Shown here: in pieces, positions 38,607-51,517 of the stretch
How positions within the stretch are numbered: the stretch's first letter is position 1
Layout: every line of letters starts with the position of its first letter
Assembly: GCF_018638295.1 (NCBI RefSeq)
Contig: NZ_JABTTS010000010.1
Coordinates: forward strand, 236,636 to 300,635
DNA from: Streptomyces sp. CHD11
GTDB lineage: Bacteria; Actinomycetota; Actinomycetes; Streptomycetales; Streptomycetaceae
DNA: 64,000 nt
Reading direction: 5' to 3'
Position numbers and translations under genes: made by a program
The notes under the pieces: model-generated
Told to the model about the DNA's origin: nothing
Seen by the model: only the letters and a program-made list of their open reading frames with translations
Database searches by the model: none

Positions 38607-41275
38607 TGGAGTCGGCCGAGATCCGCCGCCGCTGGCTGAGCTTCTTCGAGGAGCGCGGGCACACCGTCGTCCCTTCGGCGTCGCTCATCGCGGACGACCC
38701 GACTCTGCTGCTCGTCCCGGCCGGGATGGTGCCCTTCAAGCCCTACTTCCTGGGTGAGGTCAAGCCGCCCTTCGCCCGCGCCACCAGCGTGCAGAAGTGC
38801 GTGCGCACCCCCGACATCGAAGAGGTCGGCAAGACCACCCGCCACGGCACGTTCTTCCAGATGTGCGGCAACTTCTCCTTCGGCGACTACTTCAAGGAAG
38901 GCGCCGCGGAGCTGGCTTGGGAACTGCTCACCACACCCCAGGACAAGGGCGGCTACGGCCTCGACCCCGAGCGCCTGTGGATCACCGTCTACGAGCAGGA
39001 CGACGAGGCCGAGCGCATCTGGCGCGACGTCGTCGGCGTGCCCGAGGACCGCATCCAGCGCCTGGGCAAGAAGGACAACTACTGGGACATGGGCGTCCCC
39101 GGCCCCTGCGGTCCCTGCTCCGAGATCAACTACGACCGCGGCCCCGAGTTCGGCGCCGAGGGCGGCCCCGCCGTCAACGACGAGCGGTACGTGGAGATCT
39201 GGAACCTCGTCTTCATGCAGTACGAGCGGGGCGAGGGGCCGGGCAAGGACTACCCGATCCTCGGCGACCTGCCGAGCAAGAACATCGACACCGGTCTCGG
39301 TCTCGAGCGGCTCGCCATGATCCTGCAGGGCGTCCAGAACCTGTACGAGATCGACACATCCATGGCCGTGATCGACAAGGCCACCGAGCTGACCGGCGTC
39401 CGCTACGGCGACGCCCAGGCCTCGGACGTCTCCCTGCGCGTGGTCACCGACCACATGCGCACCTCGGTCATGCTCATCGGTGACGGTGTCACCCCCGGCA
39501 ACGAGGGCCGCGGTTACGTGCTGCGCCGCATCATGCGCCGCGCCATCCGCAACATGCGGCTCCTCGGCGCCACCGGCCCGGTCGTCAAGGACCTGGTCGA
39601 CGTCGTCATCGGCATGATGGGGCAGCAGTACCCCGAGCTGGTCACCGACCGCGAGCGCATCGAGAAGGTGGCCCTCGCCGAGGAGAACGCCTTCCTGAAG
39701 ACGCTGAAGGCCGGCACCAACATCCTCGACACCGCCGTCAGCGACACCAGGTCCGCCGGCGGTACCGTCCTCCCCGGCGACAAGGCCTTCCTGCTCCACG
39801 ACACCTGGGGCTTCCCGATCGACCTCACCCTGGAGATGGCCGCCGAGCAGGGGCTCTCCGTGGACGAGGACGGGTTCCGCCGTCTGATGAAGGAGCAGCG
39901 GGAGCGCGCCAAGGCCGACGCCCGGGCCAAGAAGACCGGCCACGCCGGTACCGGTGCCTACCGGGAGATCGCCGACAAGGCCGGCGCCACCGACTTCGTC
40001 GGCTACACCGCCACCGAGAGCGAGTCCACGATTCTCGGCATCCTCGTCGACGGCGTCTCCTCCCCGGCCGCCACCGAGGGCGACGAGGTGGAGATCGTCC
40101 TCGACCGCACTCCGTTCTACGCCGAGGGCGGCGGCCAGATCGGCGACACCGGCCGGATCAGGGTCGACACCGGCGCCGTCGTCGAGATCCGCGACTGCCA
40201 GAAGCCGGTGCCGGGCGTGTACGTCCACAAGGGCGTCGTCCAGGTCGGCGAGGTCACCGTCGGTGCCAGGGCCGAGGCCTCCATCGACGGCCGCCGCCGT
40301 ACGGCCATCGCCCGTGCCCACTCGGCCACCCACCTCACCCACCAGGCGCTGCGCGACGCCCTGGGCCCCACGGCCGCCCAGGCGGGCTCCGAGAACCAGC
40401 CCGGGCGCTTCCGCTTCGACTTCGGATCGCCGTCGGCCGTACCGACGGCCGTGATGACCGACGTCGAGCAGAAGATCAACGAAGTGCTCGCCCGCGACCT
40501 CGACGTGCGCGCCGACGTGATGGGTATCGACGAGGCCAGGAAGCAGGGCGCCATCGCCGAGTTCGGCGAGAAGTACGGCGAACGCGTGCGCGTCGTGACC
40601 ATCGGCGACTTCTCCAAGGAGCTGTGCGGCGGCACCCATGTGCACAACACCGCCCAGCTCGGCCTGGTGAAGCTGCTGGGCGAGTCGTCCATCGGTTCCG
40701 GTGTGCGGCGTATCGAGGCCCTGGTAGGCGTGGACGCCTACCACTTCCTCGCCCGCGAGCACACGGTCGTCGCCCAGCTCCAGGAGCTGATCAAGGGCCG
40801 CCCGGAGGAGCTCCCGGAGAAGGTCTCCGCCATGCTCGGCAAGCTCAAGGACGCCGAGAAGGAGATCGAGAAGTTCCGCGCCGAGAAGGTGCTCCAGGCC
40901 GCCGCCGGTCTCGCCGAGTCGGCCAAGGACGTCCGCGGCATCGCGCTGGTCACCGGACAGGTACCCGACGGCACCGCGCCGGACGACCTGCGCAAGCTGG
41001 TCCTCGACGTGCGGGGCCGCATCCAGGGCGGCCGGGCCGTCGTCGTCGCGCTCTTCAGCGTGAACAACGGCAAGCCGCTGACCGTCATCGCCACCAACGA
41101 GGCCGCCCGCGAGCGCGGTCTCAAGGCCGGTGAGCTGGTGCGCACCGCTGCCAGGACGCTCGGCGGCGGCGGTGGCGGCAAGCCCGACGTCGCCCAGGGC
41201 GGCGGCCAGAACCCGGCCGCCGTCGGCGAGGCCGTCGACGCCGTCGAGCGGCTCGTGGCGGACACCGCCAAGTGA
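38606..41275 (+). CDS. alaS: Alanyl-tRNA synthetase
   Basis: The 889-residue class II enzyme starts at ATG 38606, overlapping the previous stop by one base. The aminoacylation core begins [18 protein letters not shown]; motif 2 lies in [21 protein letters not shown]. The editing domain has zinc ligands in HSATHLTH and CGGTH. A C-terminal C-Ala domain has the Gly-rich end [15 protein letters not shown]. It clears mischarged Ser/Gly-tRNA-Ala. ruvX overlaps its stop by 4 bp. Confidence 0.97.
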   Translation: MESAEIRRRWLSFFEERGHTVVPSASLIADDPTLLLVPAGMVPFKPYFLGEVKPPFARATSVQKCVRTPDIEEVGKTTRHGTFFQMCGNFSFGDYFKEGAAELAWELLTTPQDKGGYGLDPERLWITVYEQDDEAERIWRDVVGVPEDRIQRLGKKDNYWDMGVPGPCGPCSEINYDRGPEFGAEGGPAVNDERYVEIWNLVFMQYERGEGPGKDYPILGDLPSKNIDTGLGLERLAMILQGVQNLYEIDTSMAVIDKATELTGVRYGDAQASDVSLRVVTDHMRTSVMLIGDGVTPGNEGRGYVLRRIMRRAIRNMRLLGATGPVVKDLVDVVIGMMGQQYPELVTDRERIEKVALAEENAFLKTLKAGTNILDTAVSDTRSAGGTVLPGDKAFLLHDTWGFPIDLTLEMAAEQGLSVDEDGFRRLMKEQRERAKADARAKKTGHAGTGAYREIADKAGATDFVGYTATESESTILGILVDGVSSPAATEGDEVEIVLDRTPFYAEGGGQIGDTGRIRVDTGAVVEIRDCQKPVPGVYVHKGVVQVGEVTVGARAEASIDGRRRTAIARAHSATHLTHQALRDALGPTAAQAGSENQPGRFRFDFGSPSAVPTAVMTDVEQKINEVLARDLDVRADVMGIDEARKQGAIAEFGEKYGERVRVVTIGDFSKELCGGTHVHNTAQLGLVKLLGESSIGSGVRRIEALVGVDAYHFLAREHTVVAQLQELIKGRPEELPEKVSAMLGKLKDAEKEIEKFRAEKVLQAAAGLAESAKDVRGIALVTGQVPDGTAPDDLRKLVLDVRGRIQGGRAVVVALFSVNNGKPLTVIATNEAARERGLKAGELVRTAARTLGGGGGGKPDVAQGGGQNPAAVGEAVDAVERLVADTAK

Positions 41276-41775
41276 ACGGCCCGGTGAACGAGCAGGCGGA
41301 CGGCCCGGTGATGCGCCGCGGCCGGCGTCTCGCGGTCGACGTCGGGGACGCCCGCATCGGGGTCGCCTCCTGCGACCCCGACGGGATCCTCGCCACGCCG
41401 GTCGAGACGGTCCCCGGCCGGGACGTCCCGGCGGCGTACCGCAGGCTGAGGCAGCTCGTCGAGGAGTACGAACCGATCGAGATCATCGTGGGCCTGCCCC
41501 GTTCCCTCAAGGGGGGCGAGGGCCCCGCGGCCGTCAAGGTCCGCGGCTTCGTGGGCGAACTGGCCCGTCTGGTCGCCCCCGTTCCGGTGCGGCTCGTCGA
41601 CGAGCGGATGACGACGGTGACGGCGAGTCAGGGACTGCGCGCCTCCGGGGTGAAGTCCCGCAAGGGGCGCTCGGTCATCGACCAGGCGGCCGCTGTGATC
41701 ATCCTTCAGCAGGCGCTGGAATCCGAACGGGTGTCAGGCAGACCACCCGGTGAGGGCGTCGAAGTGGTCATCTGA
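41272..41775 (+). CDS. ruvX: RuvX/YqgF-family RNase H-fold nuclease
   Basis: The 167-residue protein has the YqgF pattern: [17 protein letters not shown] with the first catalytic Asp, [30 protein letters not shown] with the acidic residue, and the final Asp in [15 protein letters not shown]. The family acts in 16S rRNA 5' maturation and has Holliday resolvase activity in some species. The GTG start overlaps alaS by 4 bp. Confidence 0.93.
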   Translation: MNGPVNEQADGPVMRRGRRLAVDVGDARIGVASCDPDGILATPVETVPGRDVPAAYRRLRQLVEEYEPIEIIVGLPRSLKGGEGPAAVKVRGFVGELARLVAPVPVRLVDERMTTVTASQGLRASGVKSRKGRSVIDQAAAVIILQQALESERVSGRPPGEGVEVVI

Positions 41776-41903
41776 TCGCGATACGGTAACGTTCCGCGCG
41801 ATGCGGACGGTGTTCGAACAGCCGCCGCACAGAGAGAGGCGCGACGGAATCCCTGGTCTTCAGGTGGCCGGGGTGACCGCCGCCTCGCGGCTCTAGGGGA
41901 TCG

Positions 41904-43670
41904 ATGACTGAGTATGGCCGGGGCCCAGGCTCCGAACCGTGGCATCCGGAGGACCCGTTGTACGGGGACGGCGGATGGGGAGGACAGCAGGCCCAGCAGG
42001 GTCAGCAGTCCCCCTACGGCGGCCAGCCGCAGCAGTATCCGCAGCAGCCGCAGGCGCAGTACGACGACTGGGGCACCTCCGGCCGGCAGGGTTCCTCCGA
42101 CCAGCACGGTTACGGACAGCAGCAGTATCCCCAGTACAGCCATCAGCAGGGCTACGGGCAGCAACCGCAGTACGACCAGCAGTACGCCCCCGGCCAGCAC
42201 CAGCACCAGCAGCCTCAGCATCACCAGCCGCACCAACACCAACACCAGCAGCAGCCGCAGCCGCAGCCGCAGTACGACCAGAACGGCTGGCCCGTCGGCG
42301 CGCATCACCCCCAGGACCCGTACGCGGCCGACCCGTCGCACCCCTACGGGCAGCAGCCCGGCGGGTACGGCGGGGAACAGGCCGACTACTACGGCACCCC
42401 CGAGGCATATCCCCCGCCCGAACCGCCCGGCCGCCGCCGCGCGGAGCCGGAGCCCGAGCCCGAGGCGGAGACCGACTGGGACCCCGGCCCCGACCGGGGC
42501 GAGCACGCCTTCTTCTCGGGCGAGGACGACGGCCGCGACGACGATCAGGCCGAACGGCGCGAAGGCGGCGAACGCCGGGGCGGCAAGGAGAAGAAGCGGC
42601 GCAGCGGCCTCGCCTGCCTCGTGGTGGTCGTGGTCTTCGGCGGCGGCCTGGCCGGTGTCACCTACTTCGGCTACCAGTTCTACCAGGATCGTTTCGGCAG
42701 TCCCGCGGACTACGCGGGAACCGGCAACGGCGAGCAGGTGACCGTCACGATCCCCAAGGGTTCCGGCGGCTACGCCATCGGCCAGGAGCTCAAGAAGCAG
42801 GGCGTCGTCGAGAGCGTCGACGCGTTCGTGGCGGCCCAGGCGGCCAACCCGCAGGGCAAGAACATCCAGGACGGCGTGTACACGCTGCAGAAGGAGATGT
42901 CGGCCGCCAGCGCGGTCGACCTGATGCTCAGCCCGAAGAGCCGCAACAACCTGATCATCGCCGAGGGCAAGCGCAACGCCGACATCTACAAGCTGATCGA
43001 CACCCGCCTCGGTGTCGAGGCGGGTACGACGGCGAAGGTGGCCAAGGAGGACTGGGAGAAACTCGGTCTGCCCGAGTGGGCCCGGAACCACGAGAACGTC
43101 AAGGACCCGCTGGAAGGATTCCTCTTCCCCTCCAGCTACGGCGTGTCCAAGGGACAGAAGCCGGAGGACGTCCTCACCCGCATGGTCGCGCAGGCCACCG
43201 AGGTCTACGACCGGCTCAAGGTGGAGGAGAAGGCCCAGAGCCTCGGGCTCGAGGACCCGTGGCAGCTGGTCACCGTCGCCAGCCTCGTCCAGGCGGAGGG
43301 CACCAGCCACAGCGACTTCCGCAAGATGGCCGAGGTCATCTACAACCGTCTGGAAACCGGCAACACCGAGACCAACGGCATGCTGGAGTTCGACTCCACG
43401 TACAACTACATCAAGAACCAGAGCAAGATCGACCTGACCCTCGCGGAACTCAGGAACTACGACAACCCGTACAACACGTACTTCTACAAGGGCCTGCCGC
43501 CCGGGCCGATCAGCAACCCCGGCGAGGAGGCGGTCGAGGGCGCGCTCAGCCCGACGGACGACGGCTGGTTCTACTTCATCTCCCTCGACGGGAAGACCAG
43601 CAAGTTCACCAGGACCAATGCCGAACACGCGAAACTGGTCAGAGAATTCAACGCGTCGAGGAAGAACTGA
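41904..43670 (+). CDS. mltG: Endolytic peptidoglycan transglycosylase MltG (YceG)
   Basis: The 588-residue protein has a long cytoplasmic N-terminus (1-235) dominated by Gln, His, Pro and Tyr, a transmembrane helix at about 236-256, and the extracytoplasmic YceG domain. Its catalytic Glu is probably E465 in SLVQAEG, and LPPGPISNPG is the conserved C-terminal motif. It cuts nascent glycan strands and so sets their length. The extended N-terminus is absent in E. coli MltG. It follows ruvX after 128 bp, and its stop overlaps aroE by one base. Confidence 0.93.
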   Translation: MTEYGRGPGSEPWHPEDPLYGDGGWGGQQAQQGQQSPYGGQPQQYPQQPQAQYDDWGTSGRQGSSDQHGYGQQQYPQYSHQQGYGQQPQYDQQYAPGQHQHQQPQHHQPHQHQHQQQPQPQPQYDQNGWPVGAHHPQDPYAADPSHPYGQQPGGYGGEQADYYGTPEAYPPPEPPGRRRAEPEPEPEAETDWDPGPDRGEHAFFSGEDDGRDDDQAERREGGERRGGKEKKRRSGLACLVVVVVFGGGLAGVTYFGYQFYQDRFGSPADYAGTGNGEQVTVTIPKGSGGYAIGQELKKQGVVESVDAFVAAQAANPQGKNIQDGVYTLQKEMSAASAVDLMLSPKSRNNLIIAEGKRNADIYKLIDTRLGVEAGTTAKVAKEDWEKLGLPEWARNHENVKDPLEGFLFPSSYGVSKGQKPEDVLTRMVAQATEVYDRLKVEEKAQSLGLEDPWQLVTVASLVQAEGTSHSDFRKMAEVIYNRLETGNTETNGMLEFDSTYNYIKNQSKIDLTLAELRNYDNPYNTYFYKGLPPGPISNPGEEAVEGALSPTDDGWFYFISLDGKTSKFTRTNAEHAKLVREFNASRKN

Positions 43671-44497
43671 TGGCGGGATCCCGCCGCGCCGCCGTACTCG
43701 GCTCACCGATCGCCCACTCCCTCTCCCCGGTGCTGCACCGTGCCGCGTACGCGGATCTCGGGCTCGAGGGATGGACGTACGACCGTTTCGACGTCGACGA
43801 GAAGGCGCTGCCCGAGTTCCTCCGGACGCTCGGTCCCGAGTGGGCGGGGCTGTCCCTGACCATGCCGCTGAAGCGGGCGGTCATCCCGCTGCTCGACGAG
43901 ATCAGCGGGACGGCGGCCTCCGTGGACGCGGTGAACACGGTCGTCTTCCACGAGGACGGCCGCAGGACCGGTGACAACACCGATATCCCCGGCATGACCG
44001 CCGCCCTGCGCGAGCACGGCATCGTGGAGGTGGAGGAGGCGGCGATCCTCGGCGCGGGCGCCACCGCGTCCTCCGCCCTGGCGGCGCTGGCCCGCATCTG
44101 CCGGGGAGAGATCACCGTGTACGTCCGCAGCGAGGCCCGGGCGGCCGAAATGAGGCGGTGGGCCGAGCGGCTCGACGTCGCGGTGCGCACCGCCGGCTGG
44201 GACGACGCCGAGCGGGGCCTGCACGCACCGCTGGTCGTCAGCACCACCCCGGCCGGTGTCACGGACCTGTTCGCCCGGGCCGTCCCGGAACGCCCGGCGG
44301 CCCTCTTCGACGTGCTCTACGACCCGTGGCCGACCCCTCTCGCCGCCCGCTGGTCCGCCTACGGCGGCGCGGTGATCAGCGGGCTCGACCTGCTGGTGCA
44401 CCAGGCGGTGCTCCAGGTGGAGCAGATGACGGGACACTCGCCGGCCCCGCTGGACGCCGTCCGAAAAGCAGCGGAACGGGCCCTCGCGGCCCGCTAG
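43670..44497 (+). CDS. aroE: Shikimate dehydrogenase
   Basis: The 275-residue enzyme reduces 3-dehydroshikimate with NADPH. The substrate site SPIAHSLSPVLHRAAY, catalytic Lys in LTMPLKRAV, Asp in RTGDNTDIPG and a glycine-rich loop (LGAGATASSALAAL) are in place. The C-terminus has GLDLLVHQAVLQ. ATG 43670 overlaps the mltG stop (TGATG). It begins a run of aro genes. Confidence 0.93.
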   Translation: MAGSRRAAVLGSPIAHSLSPVLHRAAYADLGLEGWTYDRFDVDEKALPEFLRTLGPEWAGLSLTMPLKRAVIPLLDEISGTAASVDAVNTVVFHEDGRRTGDNTDIPGMTAALREHGIVEVEEAAILGAGATASSALAALARICRGEITVYVRSEARAAEMRRWAERLDVAVRTAGWDDAERGLHAPLVVSTTPAGVTDLFARAVPERPAALFDVLYDPWPTPLAARWSAYGGAVISGLDLLVHQAVLQVEQMTGHSPAPLDAVRKAAERALAAR

Positions 44498-44548
44498 GAT
44501 CCACCTTCGGTTCCGCAGGGGGCGGAACACGGGAGGGGAACACGTTCC

Positions 44549-44941
44549 ATGTCCGACAGCATGCCGCTGGCATCGTGGAAGACCCAGATATTCGAGTCCG
44601 TCCTGGGCTTCCTGCCCGACTGGGTGCAGATCACGGCGCTGGCCCTGGTCGTGCTCGCGGTGGCGGCCACCTGGGCCGTCAAGATCAAGCGCGGGATCGC
44701 CCACCGCCGTGCCGTCCGCCTGGGCACGGCGGCCCAGTACGGAGAGGACAGCGGCGCCCACTATCTGGGCCAGTACGCGCCGCGGCGGCAGAGCGGCGGG
44801 GCAGACCACCCCGGCGCCCCCGCGCCCGGGCCCACCACACCCGCCACACCCGCCACGCCGGCCCCGCGACCGCAGCCGAGCGGCGCCGACTTCCTCGGCG
44901 CCTACGCGCCGCCGCAGCGTCAGGGCGACGGTACGGCTTGA
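44549..44941 (+). CDS. Small membrane protein between aroE and aroC
   Basis: The 130-residue protein has one transmembrane helix (VQITALALVVLAVAATWAVKI), then a basic stretch and a Pro/Ala-rich tail. The tail holds two copies of a short motif, GAHYLGQYAP and GADFLGAYAP, about 45 residues apart. I do not recognise a family. It starts at ATG 44549 with GAGGGG upstream. It lies in the aromatic pathway cluster but nothing ties it to that chemistry. Confidence 0.7.
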   Translation: MSDSMPLASWKTQIFESVLGFLPDWVQITALALVVLAVAATWAVKIKRGIAHRRAVRLGTAAQYGEDSGAHYLGQYAPRRQSGGADHPGAPAPGPTTPATPATPAPRPQPSGADFLGAYAPPQRQGDGTA

Positions 44942-45124
44942 TTTCCCCTTGTCCGGGCTCCCCGGCCGAGCCGTCCGTCTGATGGACCGGCGGCCGGTCG
45001 CCCCGCCCGGACGTGGGAGGATCGGAGGCGGCGGACCGGGGCCGCGCACCCCGTCACGCCACAGCGGTACGCGAACAGACGCGTCCGCAGGGCATACCGG
45101 GGCGCGAAGCACGGAGGAGCACCG

Positions 45125-47949
<2,825 letters not shown>

Positions 47950-48076
47950 CCGGGCACTCATCACCGCCCCCGGCCGTTCACACAACGACGGCAGGGGGCG
48001 GTACCGTTCGGTAGCGCGGCGCGGGGAACCCCGCGCTCAGCACCCCATTCGCCTGTACGAGACGGAGTGGCACCGG

Positions 48077-48925
48077 ATGCAGCACGCAGGGGGTTCTCCG
48101 CTGCCGCCGCCCCATCAGCCGGGGCACCGGCCGGCCGCCGGCTGGTCACCGGCCGCGCACCACCCGGGCCCGCACCCGGGGCCCGTCCCCGCGCCGATGC
48201 CTCCTCCGGCTCCGGGTTATCCCGTGCCTCCGCCCGCACCGTCCGCGGGTCCGCAGCACGCCTCCATGCCCCCGCCCCCGGACACCACCGGCCATGTGCC
48301 GCTGCCGCCCGGCGGCCCCGTCGCCATGCCGAGCCCTCCGGTGGCCCCGGCGGCACCCGATCCGGCCGGCACGATCCTCGCGGTGCTGCTCATAGGGCCC
48401 GCGGGCGCCGGCAAGACGAGTGTGGCCAAGTACTGGGCGGACCACCGCCGGGTCCCGACCGCCCACATCAGCCTGGACGACGTGCGCGAGTGGGTCCGCT
48501 CCGGCTTCGCCGACCCGCAGTCCGGGTGGAACGACCACTCCGAGGCGCAGTACCGCCTGGCCCGCCGCACGTGTGGATTCGCCGCGCGCAACTTCCTCGC
48601 CAACGGCATCTCCTGCATCCTCGACGACGCGGTCTTCCCCGACCGCCCGGTCGTCGGCCTCGGCGGCTGGAAGCGGCACGTGGGCCCCGGCCTGCTGCCG
48701 GTCGTCCTCCTCCCGGGCCTGGACATCGTCCTGGAACGCAACGCGGAGCGCAGCGGCAACCGACGGCTGACCGACGAGGAGGTCGCCCGCATACACGGCC
48801 GCATGGCGGGTTGGTACGGCTCGGGGCTGCCCATCATCGACAACTCCCAGCTGGACATACCGGAGACGGCCCGCATCCTGGACGACGTCCTGGCCCGCTC
48901 GATAGCCAGCCCGCCGCATTGGTGA
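48077..48925 (+). CDS. P-loop ATP-binding (kinase-like) protein with Pro-rich N-terminus
   Basis: The 282-residue protein has a disordered Pro/Gly/His-rich region (1-98), then an AAA_33/zeta-like P-loop domain with Walker A IGPAGAGKTSVAKYW, HISLDDVREWVRSG, and ILDDAVFPDR. The fold suits a small-molecule kinase; the substrate is unknown. There is no antitoxin partner, so a toxin role is not supported. It follows aroB by 127 bp on the same strand. Confidence 0.75.
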   Translation: MQHAGGSPLPPPHQPGHRPAAGWSPAAHHPGPHPGPVPAPMPPPAPGYPVPPPAPSAGPQHASMPPPPDTTGHVPLPPGGPVAMPSPPVAPAAPDPAGTILAVLLIGPAGAGKTSVAKYWADHRRVPTAHISLDDVREWVRSGFADPQSGWNDHSEAQYRLARRTCGFAARNFLANGISCILDDAVFPDRPVVGLGGWKRHVGPGLLPVVLLPGLDIVLERNAERSGNRRLTDEEVARIHGRMAGWYGSGLPIIDNSQLDIPETARILDDVLARSIASPPHW

Positions 48926-49142
48926 TCACCGCGGTGCCCGCCTGACCGGAGCCGCGCCGAACCGGAGTCCGCCGCTTGTCCGGTCCCCACCCCTGTCACC
49001 GTGGAAGTACGGTACGGGCCCGGCTGCGGCGGGCTCGCCGCACCACCACACCCCCGGCCCACGGCGCCGCCGCCGGCATCCCCGGCCCCCACTCGGCCCC
49101 GCTCGACCGGCGACATCCCCCCTCCCCTCCTACGCTCGAAGA

Positions 49143-50249
49143 ATGTCTGAGGTCTACGCGATCCGCCGGACGCGGCTACGGGAATGCTGCAACGCGGTCG
49201 GCAGCGCGGCGGCGCTGGTCTCCCGCCCCGCCAATGTGCGCTACCTCGCCGGCGCCGCCCCCGAGGGCGCCGTACTCCTGCTGGGCAGGACCGAGGACGT
49301 CCTCGTGTGCGCGGGTCCGCCGGACGACCGGTCCCCGCAGAGCCGCCCCGACGAATCCCTGCGTCTGCACGTGATGAACGGCATCGGCGGCGACCCCGCC
49401 GCCACGGCCGCCGACCTCGCCGTCGCCCAGGATGCCGACTCCCTCGCCGTGGAGGAGCACCACCTCACCGTGACCCGGCACCGCCGGATCCACTCGGTCG
49501 CCCCCAAGCTCCGCCTCGCCGGTATCGCCGGCGCCGTGGAACAGCTCCGCGTGGTCAAGGACGAGGAGGAGATCTCCTGCCTCCGCATCGGCGCGGAGAT
49601 CACCGACCAGGCCCTGGGCGAACTCCTGGAGTCGATCCTCGTGGGCCGCACCGAACGTCACCTCGCGCTGGAACTGGAACGCCGCCTGGTCGACCACGGC
49701 GCCGACGGCCCCGCCTTCCCCACCTCCGTGGCCACCGGCCCGAACGCCGGCCGCCCCGGCCACCGCCCCACCGACCGCCGCGTCGAGGAGGGCGACTTCC
49801 TCTCCGTCTGCCTGGGCGCCACCTACCGCGGCTACCGCTGCGAGATCGGCCGTACGTTCGTCATCGGCACGGCGCCCGCCGACTGGCAGATCGAGCTGTA
49901 CGACCTCGTCTTCTCGGCCCAGCGAGCGGGCCGGGAGTCGCTGATGCCGGGCGCCGCGTACCGCGACGTGGACCGCGCGGCACGCCATGTACTGGATTCC
50001 GCGGGGTACGCCGAGGCCCTCCCGGTGCTCACCGGTCACGGTGTGGGACTGGAAATCGACGAGGACCCTCAATTGACCCCTGCGGCCATGGGTAAACTGG
50101 ACGCTTGTGTGCCGGTCACCGTCGAACCGGGGGTTCATCTCCCCGGCCGGGGCGGGGTCCGGATCGATGACACGCTCGTCGTGCGCCCCGAGGCGGACGG
50201 CGGACCCGAGCTACTCACCATCACGACCAAGGAGCTGCTCGCGCTCTAG
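49143..50249 (+). CDS. M24 (aminopeptidase P-like) family protein with degenerate metal site
   Basis: The 368-residue protein has a creatinase-like N-terminal domain (1-150) and a pita-bread C-terminal domain. Of the five dinuclear metal ligands of Xaa-Pro peptidases, only H299 ([10 protein letters not shown]) and E328 (VTVEPGV) are kept. The two Asp are C223 ([11 protein letters not shown]) and E234 (RCEIGRTF), the last Glu is D342 (GVRIDDT), and the accessory His is D306. A normal peptidase activity is therefore doubtful. It lies 74 bp before efp, as pepQ-like genes do in many actinobacteria. Confidence 0.85.
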   Translation: MSEVYAIRRTRLRECCNAVGSAAALVSRPANVRYLAGAAPEGAVLLLGRTEDVLVCAGPPDDRSPQSRPDESLRLHVMNGIGGDPAATAADLAVAQDADSLAVEEHHLTVTRHRRIHSVAPKLRLAGIAGAVEQLRVVKDEEEISCLRIGAEITDQALGELLESILVGRTERHLALELERRLVDHGADGPAFPTSVATGPNAGRPGHRPTDRRVEEGDFLSVCLGATYRGYRCEIGRTFVIGTAPADWQIELYDLVFSAQRAGRESLMPGAAYRDVDRAARHVLDSAGYAEALPVLTGHGVGLEIDEDPQLTPAAMGKLDACVPVTVEPGVHLPGRGGVRIDDTLVVRPEADGGPELLTITTKELLAL

Positions 50250-50323
50250 CCCCGTGCTGTGCGCCTGCCCCCGCCCCGGCCGTCGTCCACGTCAGTCAGT
50301 CCAGTCCAGGAGATTCCGCAACC

Positions 50324-50890
50324 GTGGCTTCCACGAACGACCTCAAGAACGGCATGGTGCTCAAGCTCGAAGGCGGCCAGCTCTGGTCCGTCGTCGAGTT
50401 CCAGCACGTCAAGCCCGGCAAGGGCCCGGCCTTCGTGCGCACCAAGCTGAAGAACGTGCTGTCCGGCAAGACCGTCGACAAGACCTTCAACGCCGGCGTC
50501 AAGGTCGAAACGGCCACCGTCGACAAGCGCGACATGCAGTTCTCGTACATGGACGGCGACTACTTCGTCTTCATGGACATGCAGACCTACGACCAGCTGC
50601 ACGTCGACCGCAAGACGGTCGCCGACGCGGCCAACTTCCTCGTCGAGGGCTTCGAGGCCACCGTGGCGCAGCACGAGGGCGAGGTGCTCTTCGTCGAGCT
50701 GCCCACCGCCGTCGAGCTGACCATCCAGGAGACCGAGCCGGGCGTGCAGGGCGACCGCTCCACCGGCGGCACCAAGCCGGCCATCCTGGAGACCGGCCAC
50801 CAGATCCAGGTCCCCCTCTTCATCACCACCGGTGAGAAGATCAAGGTCGACACCCGCACCAGCGACTACCTCGGCCGGGTGAACAGCTAA
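50324..50890 (+). CDS. efp: Translation elongation factor P
   Basis: The 188-residue protein relieves ribosome stalling at polyproline. It has three OB-like domains. The tip loop of domain I reads [10 protein letters not shown] with Lys33 between glycines; the PGKGP loop is the actinobacterial form reported to work without modification, and no epmA-type gene is nearby. The C-terminal signature is in [18 protein letters not shown] 50324 follows AGGAGA. Confidence 0.97.
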   Translation: MASTNDLKNGMVLKLEGGQLWSVVEFQHVKPGKGPAFVRTKLKNVLSGKTVDKTFNAGVKVETATVDKRDMQFSYMDGDYFVFMDMQTYDQLHVDRKTVADAANFLVEGFEATVAQHEGEVLFVELPTAVELTIQETEPGVQGDRSTGGTKPAILETGHQIQVPLFITTGEKIKVDTRTSDYLGRVNS

Positions 50891-50892
50891 CC

Positions 50893-51321
50893 GTGGCTGC
50901 CCGCAACACGGCCCGCAAGCGCGCCTTCCAGATCCTCTTCGAGGGCGACCAGCGTGGCACGGAGGTCCAGACGGTCCTCGCCGACTGGATCCGGCATTCC
51001 CGGACCGACACCCGGCAGCCGCCGGTGAGCGAGTACACGATGCAGTTGGTCGAGGGCTACGCGGAACACGCGAGGCACATCGACGAGCTGATCAGCCAGT
51101 ACTCGGTCGGCTGGACCCTCGACCGGATGCCGGTCGTGGACCGCAGCATCCTGCGCCTCGGCGCGTACGAGCTGATCTGGGTGGACGAGACCCCGGACGC
51201 GGTGGTCCTCGACGAGATGGTGCAGTTGGCGAAGGAGTTCTCGACCGACGAGTCGCCCTCCTTCATCAACGGCCTGCTCGGCCGGTTCAAGGAGCTCAAG
51301 CCGTCTCTGCGCCGGGAGTAG
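50893..51321 (+). CDS. nusB: Transcription antitermination factor NusB
   Basis: The 142-residue all-helical protein binds boxA RNA with NusE (S10) in rRNA antitermination. Conserved features are ARNTARKRAFQILFEGD, the PVVDRSILRLGAYELIW helix and AKEFSTDESPSFINGLLGRF. It begins 2 bp after efp, so the two are cotranscribed. A strong hairpin separates it from convergent bldD. Confidence 0.95.
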   Translation: MAARNTARKRAFQILFEGDQRGTEVQTVLADWIRHSRTDTRQPPVSEYTMQLVEGYAEHARHIDELISQYSVGWTLDRMPVVDRSILRLGAYELIWVDETPDAVVLDEMVQLAKEFSTDESPSFINGLLGRFKELKPSLRRE

Positions 51322-51444
51322 GAGCCGTCCCACCGGGCGCGGCACACCGCACCCGGCCTCGGACGGCCCGCACCCGGCTTCCGACGGCCCGCGGCCGGAC
51401 CGGGACCTGCCGCCGGTCCGACGAATCCGCCGCTCCGACGAAAA

Positions 51445-51489
51445 CCGCCGGGGTGGCCGGAACCGACTAGGTTCCGGCCACCCCGGCGG
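51445..51489. terminator. Bidirectional terminator between nusB and bldD
   Basis: A perfect 20-bp inverted repeat (51445-51464 with 51470-51489) with loop GACTA lies between convergent genes. AAAA precedes it and CGTTT follows, giving U-rich tails on both strands. Confidence 0.92.
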
Positions 51490-51517
51490 CACGTTTCTGC
51501 GTGACCCCGCGGAGCCC

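Noticed and set aside
48077..48925. Zeta-type toxin for the P-loop protein
   Set aside because: The fold is compatible, but no antitoxin gene is adjacent and the long Pro-rich N-terminus is unlike zeta toxins.
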